A stretch of DNA of 64,000 bases from Sphingomonas sp. 32-62-10 (GTDB taxonomy: Bacteria; Pseudomonadota; Alphaproteobacteria; Sphingomonadales; Sphingomonadaceae), in NCBI GenBank assembly GCA_002280555.1, contig NCEE01000005.1, forward strand, positions 81,050 through 145,049, read 5' to 3'. Under the pieces are notes generated by a model that was given only the letters and a program-made list of their open reading frames with translations, was not told the DNA's origin and did no database searches. The position numbers and the translations under genes are program-made. Shown here in pieces: positions 8,392 through 17,200 of this stretch (position 1 is its first letter; the number at the start of each line of letters is the position of its first letter).

Positions 8392-10806
8392 ATGTCGAGT
8401 GCACCCCGTTCGTTATCTGCCCACGACAATGGCATGGCGGCCCGGATCATGGATTTTGATTGGGCGTCGACTCCGCTCGGCCCAATCGATGATTGGTCCC
8501 AACCACTGAGAACATCCGTCGCGATGTTGTGCGCCGCCGGTCTGCCGATTTGCCTGATATGGGGCAAGGAAGGCACGATGATCTATAATGATGGCTATGC
8601 TGAGATTGCCGGGAAACGGCATCCGCACATGCTGGGGTCGCGCATCATTGACGCTTGGCCGGAAGCGGCAGCGTTTAACGCCATGATTTTGCGCGAGGGG
8701 CTGGCGGGCAAATCACTGTCGTACCGCGATCTTGAATTCACGCTGACGCGCAATGGGGCACCTGAAAAGGCCTGGTTTAACCTCGATTATGCGCCCGTAT
8801 TGGGAGAGGACGGTGCACCGGCAGCCATCATCGCTTTTGTAACCGAGACGACGGCGCGGGTGATGGATACCCGGGCGCTGGAGCGCAGCGAGGCGCAATT
8901 CCGCGTCTTTGCGCAAGCAATGCCCAATCAGGTTTGGGCCGCGCGCGCAAACGGTGATCTCTATTGGCTGAACGCTCAGGCGTATGCCTATAGCGGGGCA
9001 GCAGTCGGCGATATGGACGGGCCATCAGCATGGGGCACCATTGTTCATCCTGACGATCTGCCGATTGCTGCCCAGCGCTGGACGGCCGCGCTGGCGACGG
9101 GCTCGATCTATGAAACCGAATTCCGCATCCGCCGCGCTGACGGCACTTATCGGTGGTTTCTTGTTCGCGCCGAACCGGTGCGCGATGCATCGGGTGAGGT
9201 TGCAAGCTGGGTCGGCACCAACACCGATATCCACGATATGCGTGAAACCGAAGCTGCGCTGCGCATTGCCAACGAAACGCTGGAGGAGCAGGTGCACGCC
9301 CGAACGGCTGAATTGCAGGCCAAGGAAGCGCGGCTCCGGACGGTCTTTGAGACGAGTTTCGGGTTTCAGGGTCTGCTTGATCCCGAGGGTCGGCTGCTTG
9401 ATGCCAATGCGACCTCGTTAGCGGCAATCAATTGCGTGCTTGACGATATTGCGGGTCTCGCTTTCTGGGACACCCCTTGGTTTGCCAATAATCCGGGTAT
9501 GGACGAGGCGATCCGGCAAGCGGTGCAGACGGTGGCGGCCGGTGCCGTGGTTCGCCAGGAATTGCTGTTGAATCTGCCTGTCGGTGGTTGGCGCTGGTTT
9601 GATTTTGTGCTGCGTCCGATTTTCTCGGCGCAAGGTGACGTGATTGCGATTGTGCCCGAAGCTCAGGAAACAACGGAACGCCGGACGGCGGAAGAAGCGC
9701 TGCGTCAGTCGCAAAAGCTGGAGGCGATGGGCCAGCTGACGGGCGGTGTCGCGCATGATTTCAATAATTTGTTGACCCCGATCATCGGCACGCTCGACTT
9801 GCTCAGCCGCCGGGAACTTGGCGGTGAACGCGAACGCCGTTTGATCGAGGGCGGGCTGCAATCGGCAGAGCGCGCGCGGATGTTGGTGCAGCGGCTGCTG
9901 GCCTTTGCACGTCGACAGCCGCTCCAGCCTCAGCCAGTGGACGTCGCGGCGTTGATCCGGTCGATGACTGATCTGATTGCAAGCACATCGGGCCCGCGTA
10001 TTCGCATAGATTTGGCCATTGACGAACCGCTGCCCCCAGCGACGGCAGAGGTCAATCAGCTTGAAATGGCCTTGCTCAATCTGGCAGTGAATGCGCGTGA
10101 TGCAATGCCGAGTGGCGGCAACCTGACGATCGGTGCTTCGGTTGTGACGCTGGCGGCGGATGCCCGGCCGGGTCTGGCCGCAGGGCGCTATGTGCGGATC
10201 ACCGTCAGCGACACGGGCATTGGGATGGATGAGCACACATGTCGGCACGCTATCGAGCCGTTTTTCTCAACCAAGGGGATTGGTAAGGGGACGGGGCTGG
10301 GCCTCTCGATGGTCCATGGGCTTGCCTCCCAGCTCGGCGGTGACCTCTCGATCGCAAGCAAGGTCGGGCTCGGGACGACCATCGAATTGCTGCTGCCCGT
10401 CTCCGACGCTGCCGTTATCCAGATCGATTCACCCGCTGAGGCTGCAGTGCTGGCGAGTAGCGTCGGAACCGTGCTGTTGGTCGACGATGAAGAACATGTG
10501 CGGCAGACCACCGCCGATATGTTGAGCGAATTCGGCTATGACGTGATCGAGGCGGAATCGGGCGAAGACGCCCTGGCGTTGCTCGGCAAGCGAGGGGTCG
10601 ACTTGATTATTACCGATCATTTGATGGGCGGGATGACCGGCATGGCGCTGATTGAATTGGTGCGTACCGACGTGCCCGATATGCCCGTGCTGGTCATCTC
10701 CGGCTATGCCGATGCGGCAGGCATTGCTGCAGACGTGCCCCGCCTCACCAAGCCGTTTCGCAGCGTTGAACTGGCGGCAATGCTGGCGAGCCTTCGCCCT
10801 CATTGA
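8392..10806 (+). CDS. Hybrid sensor histidine kinase with PAS domains and receiver
   Basis: 804 residues from ATG 8392. The order is several PAS/PAC sensor domains (about residues 20-430), a HisKA-type dimerisation segment with phospho-acceptor motif GGVAHDFNNLLTPI (about 452), a HATPase_c domain (N box LNLAVNARDAM, then GIGMDE and GTGLGLSMV), and a C-terminal receiver (VLLVDDEEHV from about 692; likely phospho-Asp in DLIITDH near 741). No transmembrane segment was seen, so it is cytoplasmic; flavin or another cofactor may sit in a PAS domain. It stands divergent from the marR operon with no response regulator beside it. Confidence 0.88.
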   Translation: MSSAPRSLSAHDNGMAARIMDFDWASTPLGPIDDWSQPLRTSVAMLCAAGLPICLIWGKEGTMIYNDGYAEIAGKRHPHMLGSRIIDAWPEAAAFNAMILREGLAGKSLSYRDLEFTLTRNGAPEKAWFNLDYAPVLGEDGAPAAIIAFVTETTARVMDTRALERSEAQFRVFAQAMPNQVWAARANGDLYWLNAQAYAYSGAAVGDMDGPSAWGTIVHPDDLPIAAQRWTAALATGSIYETEFRIRRADGTYRWFLVRAEPVRDASGEVASWVGTNTDIHDMRETEAALRIANETLEEQVHARTAELQAKEARLRTVFETSFGFQGLLDPEGRLLDANATSLAAINCVLDDIAGLAFWDTPWFANNPGMDEAIRQAVQTVAAGAVVRQELLLNLPVGGWRWFDFVLRPIFSAQGDVIAIVPEAQETTERRTAEEALRQSQKLEAMGQLTGGVAHDFNNLLTPIIGTLDLLSRRELGGERERRLIEGGLQSAERARMLVQRLLAFARRQPLQPQPVDVAALIRSMTDLIASTSGPRIRIDLAIDEPLPPATAEVNQLEMALLNLAVNARDAMPSGGNLTIGASVVTLAADARPGLAAGRYVRITVSDTGIGMDEHTCRHAIEPFFSTKGIGKGTGLGLSMVHGLASQLGGDLSIASKVGLGTTIELLLPVSDAAVIQIDSPAEAAVLASSVGTVLLVDDEEHVRQTTADMLSEFGYDVIEAESGEDALALLGKRGVDLIITDHLMGGMTGMALIELVRTDVPDMPVLVISGYADAAGIAADVPRLTKPFRSVELAAMLASLRPH

Positions 10807-10930
10807 CCTGGAAGAGAGGTTCGGCCTGGCAAGCGGATAGCGCGTGTTGCGCATCTGCCGGGACAACCTGTGCGAAATACCGTCTAACGACTAGTGGATT
10901 CGTCGCCGATCTTGGCTTAGTACCGCGCTC

Positions 10931-11656
10931 GTGCCGTCGATTCACGCCCTTGCCAATCCCGCGCGCTTTCTGAAGCTGGCGCGACCGCTGACCCCGGCAT
11001 TGTTCTGGGCAGGTGTGGCGCTGATTGCGTTCGGCTGCTGGGCCGGGCTCACGCAGACCCCGGCGGATTATCTGCAGGGCGAAACCGTCCGGATTCTTTA
11101 TATCCATGTGCCGACCGCATGGCTTGGCATGGCCGGGTGGAGCGGTATCGCTGTTTCCAGCCTGACCTATCTGATCTGGCGACACCCGCTCGCGATGCTC
11201 GCCGCGCGCGCAATGGCGCTCCCCGGCGCAATGTTTGCCGCATTGTGCCTCGCGACCGGGTCGATCTGGGGCCGCCCGACCTGGGGCACCTGGTGGGAAT
11301 GGGACGGCCGGCTGACGTCGATGCTGTTGCTGTTCTTCGTCTATCTGGGATTCATGGGCCTTGCCCGCGCCGATGCCGATCGTGGCGGTGATGGCCGTAT
11401 TCCGGCGCTGTATGGTATTGCCGGATCGGTGCTGCTGCCGATCATCCGCTATTCGGTGGTGTGGTGGAACACGCTACATCAGGGGCAGAGCATCGGTATC
11501 AACAAGCAGACGATCGATGGTTCGCTCATCTGGCCGCTCTGGTACACGCTGGGAGGCTTTACCCTGTTTTTCGCCAGCATCGTGTTGATGCGAATGCGCG
11601 CAATGCTGGCGACGAGCAAGGCCGAAGCGCGGATGCGGCGGATGGCGCAGGCATGA
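10931..11656 (+). CDS. ccmC: Haem exporter/handling protein CcmC
   Basis: 241 residues, six transmembrane helices. The tryptophan-rich haem-handling motif WGRPTWGTWWEWDGRLT is at residues 113-129, with flanking periplasmic histidines near 59 and 187. CcmC loads haem onto CcmE. The start is GTG 10931. It is the first gene of a seven-gene ccm operon whose genes overlap by four bases; no ccmA or ccmB is present here. Confidence 0.95.
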   Translation: MPSIHALANPARFLKLARPLTPALFWAGVALIAFGCWAGLTQTPADYLQGETVRILYIHVPTAWLGMAGWSGIAVSSLTYLIWRHPLAMLAARAMALPGAMFAALCLATGSIWGRPTWGTWWEWDGRLTSMLLLFFVYLGFMGLARADADRGGDGRIPALYGIAGSVLLPIIRYSVVWWNTLHQGQSIGINKQTIDGSLIWPLWYTLGGFTLFFASIVLMRMRAMLATSKAEARMRRMAQA

Positions 11657-11766
11657 ACCCGTGGCCGTTCGTCACCGCTGCTTATGTGATCACGCTGGTC
11701 ACTTCCGCTGGTATTGCGCTGGTCAGCTATCTGGCGATGCGCGCCGCCGAAAAGGGCAGTAAATGA
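11653..11766 (+). CDS. ccmD: Small membrane protein CcmD
   Basis: 37 residues, one transmembrane helix and a basic C-terminus (RAAEKGSK). It sits between ccmC and ccmE with ATGA overlaps at both ends. Size and position fit CcmD, which helps release haem-loaded CcmE from the CcmABCD complex. Sequence alone would be too short to identify it. Confidence 0.85.
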   Translation: MNPWPFVTAAYVITLVTSAGIALVSYLAMRAAEKGSK

Positions 11767-12221
11767 AAGCGAAGCATCACCGGTTGACCCTGGCCGTCCT
11801 CGCCATTGTCGCAATTGCAGGCGCAAGCGGGTTGGCGCTATCCGCGCTGAAGGACCAAGCGGCGTTTTTCTATGCACCGGGCGATGTCGCCAAGCAGGGC
11901 CTGCCGCTGGGGCGCGCGGTACGGCTGGGCGGGATGGTCGAGGGCGGATCGATCAAGAAACAGGCGGACGGCGTGACGATCAAATTCGTCGTCACTGATG
12001 GTAAGGCGACCGTGCCTGTGACGTTCAGCGGCATCACGCCCGATCTGTTCAAAGAAAAATCGGGCGTGGTCGCAGAGGGCGAATTCCAGCCCGATGGCAG
12101 CTTCGTCGCCGATAATCTGCTCGCCAAGCATGACGAGCGCTACATGCCCCCCGAAATGGCGGGCAAGATGGCGGCCAACATGCCGACCAAGATGCCATCC
12201 GGGAAAACATCACCACAATGA
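11763..12221 (+). CDS. ccmE: Haem chaperone CcmE
   Basis: 152 residues: an N-terminal membrane anchor (about residues 8-28), a periplasmic OB-fold, and the haem-binding motif LAKHDERYMPPEM with the covalent haem histidine at H123. CcmE carries haem from CcmC to the CcmFH ligase. Length and motif are normal. Confidence 0.97.
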   Translation: MKAKHHRLTLAVLAIVAIAGASGLALSALKDQAAFFYAPGDVAKQGLPLGRAVRLGGMVEGGSIKKQADGVTIKFVVTDGKATVPVTFSGITPDLFKEKSGVVAEGEFQPDGSFVADNLLAKHDERYMPPEMAGKMAANMPTKMPSGKTSPQ

Positions 12222-14143
12222 TTGCCGAAGCGGGGCTCGCCGCACTCTGGATCGCTGCCGCGCTCGCGGCCTTGCAATTTGCGTTGGCTGCGCTTGGCGT
12301 CGCCCGGGGTGATCCCGATGTCATGAAGGCTGTCCGCCCGGTCGCGGTGGTGCAGGGCCTGGTCGTGATGGGCGCGCTTGCCGTGCTGATGTGGCTGTTT
12401 ATCCAGTCCGACATGTCGGTGCTGCTGGTCGCGCAGAACAGCCATTCCGCCAAGCCGCTGATTTACAAGATCGCTGGCGCGTGGGGCAATCATGAAGGAT
12501 CGATGCTGCTCTGGGTGACCATTCTGGGGATGGCCGGGGGCGCGGTGGCTATTCTCGAGCGCCGTTTGCAGCTGTCGACGTTGATCGCAACGCTTGGCGC
12601 GCAGGCTTTGATCGCGCTCGGTTTTTATGGCTTCCTGCTCTTCTCGTCGAACCCGTTTGCGCGGCTCAACCCCGCGCCGGTCGACGGCAATGGTCTCAAT
12701 CCGTTGCTGCAGGATCCTGGCCTCGCCTTCCATCCGCCCACGCTTTACATCGGCTATGTCGGCATTTCGGTGGCGTTCTCCTTCGCGGTCGGTGCGATGG
12801 TGACGCGCGATGTTGGCCCCGCCTTTGCGCGGGCAATGCGGCCCTGGGTGCTTGGCGCTTGGATTTTCCTGACGCTGGGCATTACCGCGGGCAGTTACTG
12901 GGCCTATTACGAGCTTGGCTGGGGCGGTTGGTGGTTTTGGGATCCGGTTGAAAACGCGTCGCTGATGCCATGGCTTGCAGCGACCGCGCTGCTCCATTCG
13001 GTAACGGTGCTGGCAACGCGCGACGGTCTGCGTGCCTGGACGATCATGCTCGCCGTGGTGGCGTTCTCGATGTCAATGATCGGCACGTTCCTGGTGCGAT
13101 CGGGCATCCTGACCAGCGTGCACGCTTTCGCCGTCGATCCTGAACGCGGCAGTTTCATTCTGGCGTTGCTGGCGCTGTATATCGGTGGTGCCCTTGCGCT
13201 GTTTGCACTCCGCGTGAGTACGATCCGGGCGGGCAATACGTTTGAATTTGTCAGCCGCGAAGGCGCGTTGGTGGCCAATAATTTGCTGCTTTCTGTGATC
13301 CTTGGCATCGTGCTGATCGGCACGCTCTATCCGATCGTCGCGGCTGGGCTGTTCGGGCTGCAGCTGTCGATCGGCCCTCCATTCTTCAACAAGGCTGCAG
13401 GTCCGGTTGCGCTGGCGCTGGTGATGATCATGGCCGTCGGGCCGCTGGTGCGCTGGCGGCGGGATGAGGCAGGGGCCATCACGCGCCGGATGCTGCTGCC
13501 AATCGCGGTGACGGTTGTGGCCCTGCTCGCGCTAGTCGTCTTCGCCGCCAATGCCGGTATTCTGCCGATCCTGGGCCTGTGCCTTGCCGGTGGTCTTGCC
13601 GTGGCGAGCCTTGCTCCGTTGTGGAAGCGCAACCTGCGCCGCACGCCGTTGTTTACTTATGGCATGGTGCTCGCGCATTTGGGAATCGCCGTCAGCCTGG
13701 CGGGCATGGCATCCGAAACCGCCTTCACGCAGCAGACGCTGGTCGCTGCCACGGTTGGTGTCCCCGAGCGGGTGGGGCCGTACACGATTACGCTTGAGGG
13801 CATTACCCCACGCGCCGGGCCGAACTGGTCAGCGCTGGAGGCGCGGCTGAAGGTGCAGCGCGATGGGGGCACGGCGTTCACGATGACGCCCGAATCACGG
13901 TTTTTTTCGAACCCGGTTACGGTAACAAGCGAATCGGCGATCGCGACGGTTTTCGACGGTCAACTCTACACCGTGCTCGGCCAGCCTGATGAGGCCGGAC
14001 GCTGGCAGTTGCGGCTGTGGTGGAAGCCATTTGTCACGCTGATCTGGGCGGGCGGCGGCATGATCGCGCTGGGGGGGCTGTTGTCGTTGATCGGTCGTGT
14101 CAGCCGTGATCGCAAGACGGCGTTGCGGGAGAGCTGGGCGTGA
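12218..14143 (+). CDS. ccmF: Cytochrome c haem lyase subunit CcmF
   Basis: 641 residues with many transmembrane helices. The periplasmic motif GGWWFWDPVENASLMPW lies at about residues 236-252, and NHEGSMLLW near residue 90 is also typical. CcmF, with CcmH, attaches haem to apocytochromes. It overlaps ccmE and ccmG by four bases. Confidence 0.97.
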   Translation: MIAEAGLAALWIAAALAALQFALAALGVARGDPDVMKAVRPVAVVQGLVVMGALAVLMWLFIQSDMSVLLVAQNSHSAKPLIYKIAGAWGNHEGSMLLWVTILGMAGGAVAILERRLQLSTLIATLGAQALIALGFYGFLLFSSNPFARLNPAPVDGNGLNPLLQDPGLAFHPPTLYIGYVGISVAFSFAVGAMVTRDVGPAFARAMRPWVLGAWIFLTLGITAGSYWAYYELGWGGWWFWDPVENASLMPWLAATALLHSVTVLATRDGLRAWTIMLAVVAFSMSMIGTFLVRSGILTSVHAFAVDPERGSFILALLALYIGGALALFALRVSTIRAGNTFEFVSREGALVANNLLLSVILGIVLIGTLYPIVAAGLFGLQLSIGPPFFNKAAGPVALALVMIMAVGPLVRWRRDEAGAITRRMLLPIAVTVVALLALVVFAANAGILPILGLCLAGGLAVASLAPLWKRNLRRTPLFTYGMVLAHLGIAVSLAGMASETAFTQQTLVAATVGVPERVGPYTITLEGITPRAGPNWSALEARLKVQRDGGTAFTMTPESRFFSNPVTVTSESAIATVFDGQLYTVLGQPDEAGRWQLRLWWKPFVTLIWAGGGMIALGGLLSLIGRVSRDRKTALRESWA

Positions 14144-14667
14144 AGCGCGGGCTGCTCTGGGTCCCCCTCGTGGTGTTTCTGGGGTTGTTCGTGGTCGCGG
14201 GCTATGCGCTGATCAAGCCTGCTGATCGCACAGTGCGATCGGCAATGGTTGGTCGGCCGGTACCCGAATTTTCTTTGCCGCCGATGCTGCCGGGCAAGCC
14301 TGGCCTTGACGCGGCCGTGTTTCGCCAAGGCAAGCCGCGCCTGCTGAATGTGTTCGCGAGCTGGTGCATCCCGTGCGCAGCAGAGGCAGGGCAGCTCGAG
14401 CGGTTGCGCGCGATGGGCGTACCGATCGATGCCGTCGCGATCCGCGATCGGCCTGACGATATTCGAGGGTTTTTGGCGCGTTACGGCGATCCCTTTGAAC
14501 GCATCGGCGATGATCCCGAAAGTGCCGTGCAACTGGCGCTTGGCTCGGCGGGCGTGCCGGAAACCTTCGTGATTGACGGGCAGGGCAAGATCATTCTCCA
14601 GCATGTCGGCGAAATCCGCGATGAGGATGTGCCCAAGATTCTCGAAGCGATGGGCAAATCGTCGTGA
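14140..14667 (+). CDS. ccmG: Thiol:disulphide oxidoreductase CcmG/DsbE
   Basis: 175 residues from GTG 14140. A single N-terminal membrane anchor is followed by a thioredoxin fold with active site WCIPC (C76, C79) and the cis-proline region SAGVPETFVID. It keeps apocytochrome cysteines reduced for haem attachment. Confidence 0.95.
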   Translation: MKRGLLWVPLVVFLGLFVVAGYALIKPADRTVRSAMVGRPVPEFSLPPMLPGKPGLDAAVFRQGKPRLLNVFASWCIPCAAEAGQLERLRAMGVPIDAVAIRDRPDDIRGFLARYGDPFERIGDDPESAVQLALGSAGVPETFVIDGQGKIILQHVGEIRDEDVPKILEAMGKSS

Positions 14668-15080
14668 TGCGCTGGTTGATCGCACTGCTGTTGATGCTGG
14701 TGTCGACCGGCCCTGCATTCGCCGATTCGGCGCGCCCGCCAGCGCGGCTTTCCGACACCCAATTGCCCGATCCAAAGCAGGAGGCAGAGGCGCAAAAGCT
14801 GATGCTGGAGCTGCGCTGCCTTGTCTGTCAGGGTCAGTCGATTGCCGACAGTAACGCCGAAATGGCAGGCGATATGCGCGCGCTGGTGCGCCGCCAGATT
14901 TCCGAAGGATCAAGCCCGCAACAGGTACGTGATTGGCTGATTGCGCGCTATGGAGATTATGTGACTTATGATCCGCCCCTGTCGGCCGCGACTTTGCCGT
15001 TATGGATCACGCCGATTGCGTTCATCGTGATCGGTTTATGGCTGGCGCGGGCCAGCTTCAAACGACGGAAGCGCGTCTGA
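14664..15080 (+). CDS. ccmH: Cytochrome c maturation protein CcmH (CycL)
   Basis: 138 residues: signal peptide (about 1-20), the redox motif LRCLVCQ (C51, C54), a short helical bundle, and a C-terminal transmembrane helix. It passes electrons from CcmG to apocytochrome thiols. The stop overlaps the next start by one base. Confidence 0.95.
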   Translation: MMRWLIALLLMLVSTGPAFADSARPPARLSDTQLPDPKQEAEAQKLMLELRCLVCQGQSIADSNAEMAGDMRALVRRQISEGSSPQQVRDWLIARYGDYVTYDPPLSAATLPLWITPIAFIVIGLWLARASFKRRKRV

Positions 15081-15757
15081 TGGGTTGGGCCATGCTGATC
15101 GGGATCGCTCTCGCGGCGGCCGCGCTGCTCTGGCGGCTAGGGGTGCCGCGCGTGTTATGGACGTCGAGCGCTGCGGCGCTTGTGTTCGGCGCGGCCGGTT
15201 ATGCGCTGCAGGGATCGCCAAGCCTGCCTGCCAGCCCGGCCAAGGGCCAGATCTCGAAACTTGATGTGGCTGCCGACATTGTCGAACTTCGGGGCGCCTT
15301 TTTCGGGCGTTTTACCCAGGATGCCGCGTACCAGACAGCGGCTGACGCGATGATCCGCAGCAATGATTCAGCCGCCGCCGTCAAGGTGACATTGGGGGGT
15401 ATCGACCGTATTCCCAAAAGCGTGCCGCTCTGGACTGAACTTGGCAGCGTGCTCGTCAAGCATGATGGTGGCAATGTTTCTCCAGCCGCGCTATTTGCAT
15501 TCCGGCGGGCGATGTTCATCGCACCGCGTCATCCCGGGCCGCCCTTTTTCCTGGGGCTCGGCTATGCTCAGTCGGGCCAGTTGCAAAATGCACGGTTCTG
15601 GTGGCGGCGCTCGCTCGAGCTTTCGCCGCCCGGCGCGAGTTACCGCACCGCGATTCAAGAACGGCTGATGCTGCTCGATCAGTTCATCATGATGAGCCAG
15701 CAACAGGGCCAGGGTGGTGCTCCAGCAATGCCGCCCGCTACGGCGCCTGCGCCTTAG
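15080..15757 (+). CDS. ccmI: CcmI/CycH-like TPR protein
   Basis: 225 residues. Two hydrophobic segments near the N-terminus (about 3-22 and 25-45) are followed by TPR-like helical repeats (VPLWTELGSVLVKHDGG..., PPFFLGLGYAQSGQLQNARFWWRRSLEL) and a proline-rich tail. CcmI-type proteins hold apocytochrome c near the haem lyase. It is shorter than classical CcmI and is named mainly by place in the operon and the TPRs. Confidence 0.75.
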   Translation: MGWAMLIGIALAAAALLWRLGVPRVLWTSSAAALVFGAAGYALQGSPSLPASPAKGQISKLDVAADIVELRGAFFGRFTQDAAYQTAADAMIRSNDSAAAVKVTLGGIDRIPKSVPLWTELGSVLVKHDGGNVSPAALFAFRRAMFIAPRHPGPPFFLGLGYAQSGQLQNARFWWRRSLELSPPGASYRTAIQERLMLLDQFIMMSQQQGQGGAPAMPPATAPAP

Positions 15758-15760
15758 GCG

Positions 15761-16231
15761 CTAGGCAAATGGCCTATTGAGCCGAACGATCGCCCAGTTA
15801 AGCCAGGCAGCAAAGCTGACCCAGAGCAGATAAGGCACGATCAACAGGCTGGCGAAAGACGAGATCGGCCAGATCAGCGCCACCAGCAGCACCAGTGATA
15901 CCCAAAGGAACACGACCTCCACCAGCGCCCAATCGGGCCGCTGCGCGCGGAAGAACAGCGGGCTCCATAAGAAATGGCAGACTGCGTTGGTTGAAAAGAG
16001 GCACAGCACGCGGCTGCGTTCCCAATTCTGGTCGGCGGCATACCAAGCAATGATCGCCGACCAGGCGGCAAGCCCCAATATGATCGTCCAGGCAGGGCCG
16101 AACAGCCAATCGGGGGGCTGCAGACTTGGTTTTTTCAGGTTGCGATACCAAGGGCCGATCGGGGTCATCAGCCCGCCAGCTGCCCCGAGGAAAACGGCGC
16201 CGCCAATGCCCACGATTACGGGTGTTTCCAT
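15761..16231 (-). CDS. tspO: TspO/MBR family tryptophan-rich sensory protein (copy 1)
   Basis: 156 residues, five transmembrane helices, with the TspO hallmarks PSLQPPDWLFGPAWTI near residues 35-50 and a Trp-rich third helix (WSPLFFRAQRPDWALVE). TspO binds porphyrins and in Rhodobacter tunes photosynthesis-gene expression by affecting tetrapyrrole efflux. It is divergent from bchI, and the PpsR site between them may control both. A second, similar copy lies at 54672-55154. Confidence 0.93.
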   Translation of the reverse strand: METPVIVGIGGAVFLGAAGGLMTPIGPWYRNLKKPSLQPPDWLFGPAWTIILGLAAWSAIIAWYAADQNWERSRVLCLFSTNAVCHFLWSPLFFRAQRPDWALVEVVFLWVSLVLLVALIWPISSFASLLIVPYLLWVSFAAWLNWAIVRLNRPFA

Positions 16232-16259
16232 GTTGTTCCGCCTAGCCCGTCTTGTGGAG

Positions 16260-16277
16260 TGTCAAACAACTGGTACA
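16260..16277. promoter_or_regulatory. PpsR/CrtJ operator between tspO and bchI
   Basis: TGTcaaacaactggtACA is a perfect TGT-N12-ACA match. It lies 8 bases before ATG 16286 of bchI and 28 bases upstream of the tspO start. It argues against the upstream GTG at 16259 as bchI start. Confidence 0.75.
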
Positions 16278-16285
16278 CGCAAAGG

Positions 16286-17200
16286 ATGCGAGCGTCCTTC
16301 CCATTCTCCGCCATCGTCGGCCAAGACGAAATGAAATTAGCCCTGCTGATCGCCGCGATTGATGCGCGGATCGGGGGCGTGATGGTGTTCGGTGATCGCG
16401 GCACCGGCAAATCGACTGCGGTGCGTGCACTGGCTGCCTTGTTGCCGCCGATGCCGGTTGTTCCCGGCTGCCGTTATGGCTGCGCACCCGGCCAGGCGGT
16501 TTGCCCGACGCCCGAAACGCACCGACCCGGCAAAGCGAGTGCGCCAGTACCGTTCGTCGATCTGCCGCTGGGGGCGACCGAGGACCGCGTCGTGGGCGCG
16601 CTCGATCTCGAAAAGGCGCTTGGCCACGGCGAGAAGGCCTTTGAGCCGGGGCTGCTCGCCCGCGCGCATCGCGGCTTTTTGTACATCGTGCGACACGCGG
16701 CGCGCTTCGTGCTTGTCGGCAGCGGTAACCCCGAAGAGGGCGAGCTTCGTCCGCAGTTGCTCGATCGGTTCGGGCTATCGGTGGAGGTGCGGACCCCGCA
16801 GGACCTGAAGCAGCGCGTCGAAATCCTGAAGCGATGCGATGCTTATGAACGCACGCCCGACAGCTTTGCCAAGGAATGGGTGAAGGCCGAGCGCAAGACG
16901 CTGAAGCGGATCGCCAAGGGCAAGGAATTGCTTGCCGAGGTGGTGGTGCCGGATGCGGTGCTGACGCGGGCGTCGGAACTGTGCATCGCGGTGGGCGCGG
17001 ATGGGTTGCGCGGCGAATTGACCCTGATGCGGTCGGCGCGGGCGCTGGCGGCGCTGGAGGGCGATGTGCAGGTGACCGAGACGCATCTGAAGCGCGTCGC
17101 GCCGCTGGCGCTGCGCCACCGGTTGCGCCGAAACGTGCTCGACGAAACCGGATCGACCGCGCGGATCGAACGCGCAATGGAAACCATGTTCGCGGCATGA
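16286..17200 (+). CDS. bchI: Mg-chelatase subunit BchI with in-frame loss of the Walker B block
   Basis: 304 residues from ATG 16286. BchI is the AAA+ ATPase ring subunit that, with BchD and BchH, inserts Mg2+ into protoporphyrin IX. Walker A (GDRGTGKST) is at residues 36-44, and sensor and arginine-finger regions (GSGNPEEGELRPQLLDRFGL) are present. However, RGFLYI runs directly into VRHAARFVLVG. In the family these are separated by about 31 residues that begin DEVNLL (Walker B) and include the following helix. Usual length is about 335. The junction is near base 16686 and the frame is kept. ATP hydrolysis should be lost unless another bchI exists. Neighbours bchD and bchO are intact. Confidence 0.9.
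   Translation: MRASFPFSAIVGQDEMKLALLIAAIDARIGGVMVFGDRGTGKSTAVRALAALLPPMPVVPGCRYGCAPGQAVCPTPETHRPGKASAPVPFVDLPLGATEDRVVGALDLEKALGHGEKAFEPGLLARAHRGFLYIVRHAARFVLVGSGNPEEGELRPQLLDRFGLSVEVRTPQDLKQRVEILKRCDAYERTPDSFAKEWVKAERKTLKRIAKGKELLAEVVVPDAVLTRASELCIAVGADGLRGELTLMRSARALAALEGDVQVTETHLKRVAPLALRHRLRRNVLDETGSTARIERAMETMFAA

Noticed and set aside
8144..8404. N-terminal extension of the MarR protein up to 8404 or ATG 8251
   Set aside because: The promoter and operator lie inside this stretch and the extension has no likeness to MarR proteins.
16259..16285. GTG at 16259 as start of bchI
   Set aside because: It lies within the PpsR operator and adds nine residues not seen in BchI; ATG 16286 fits the family N-terminus.
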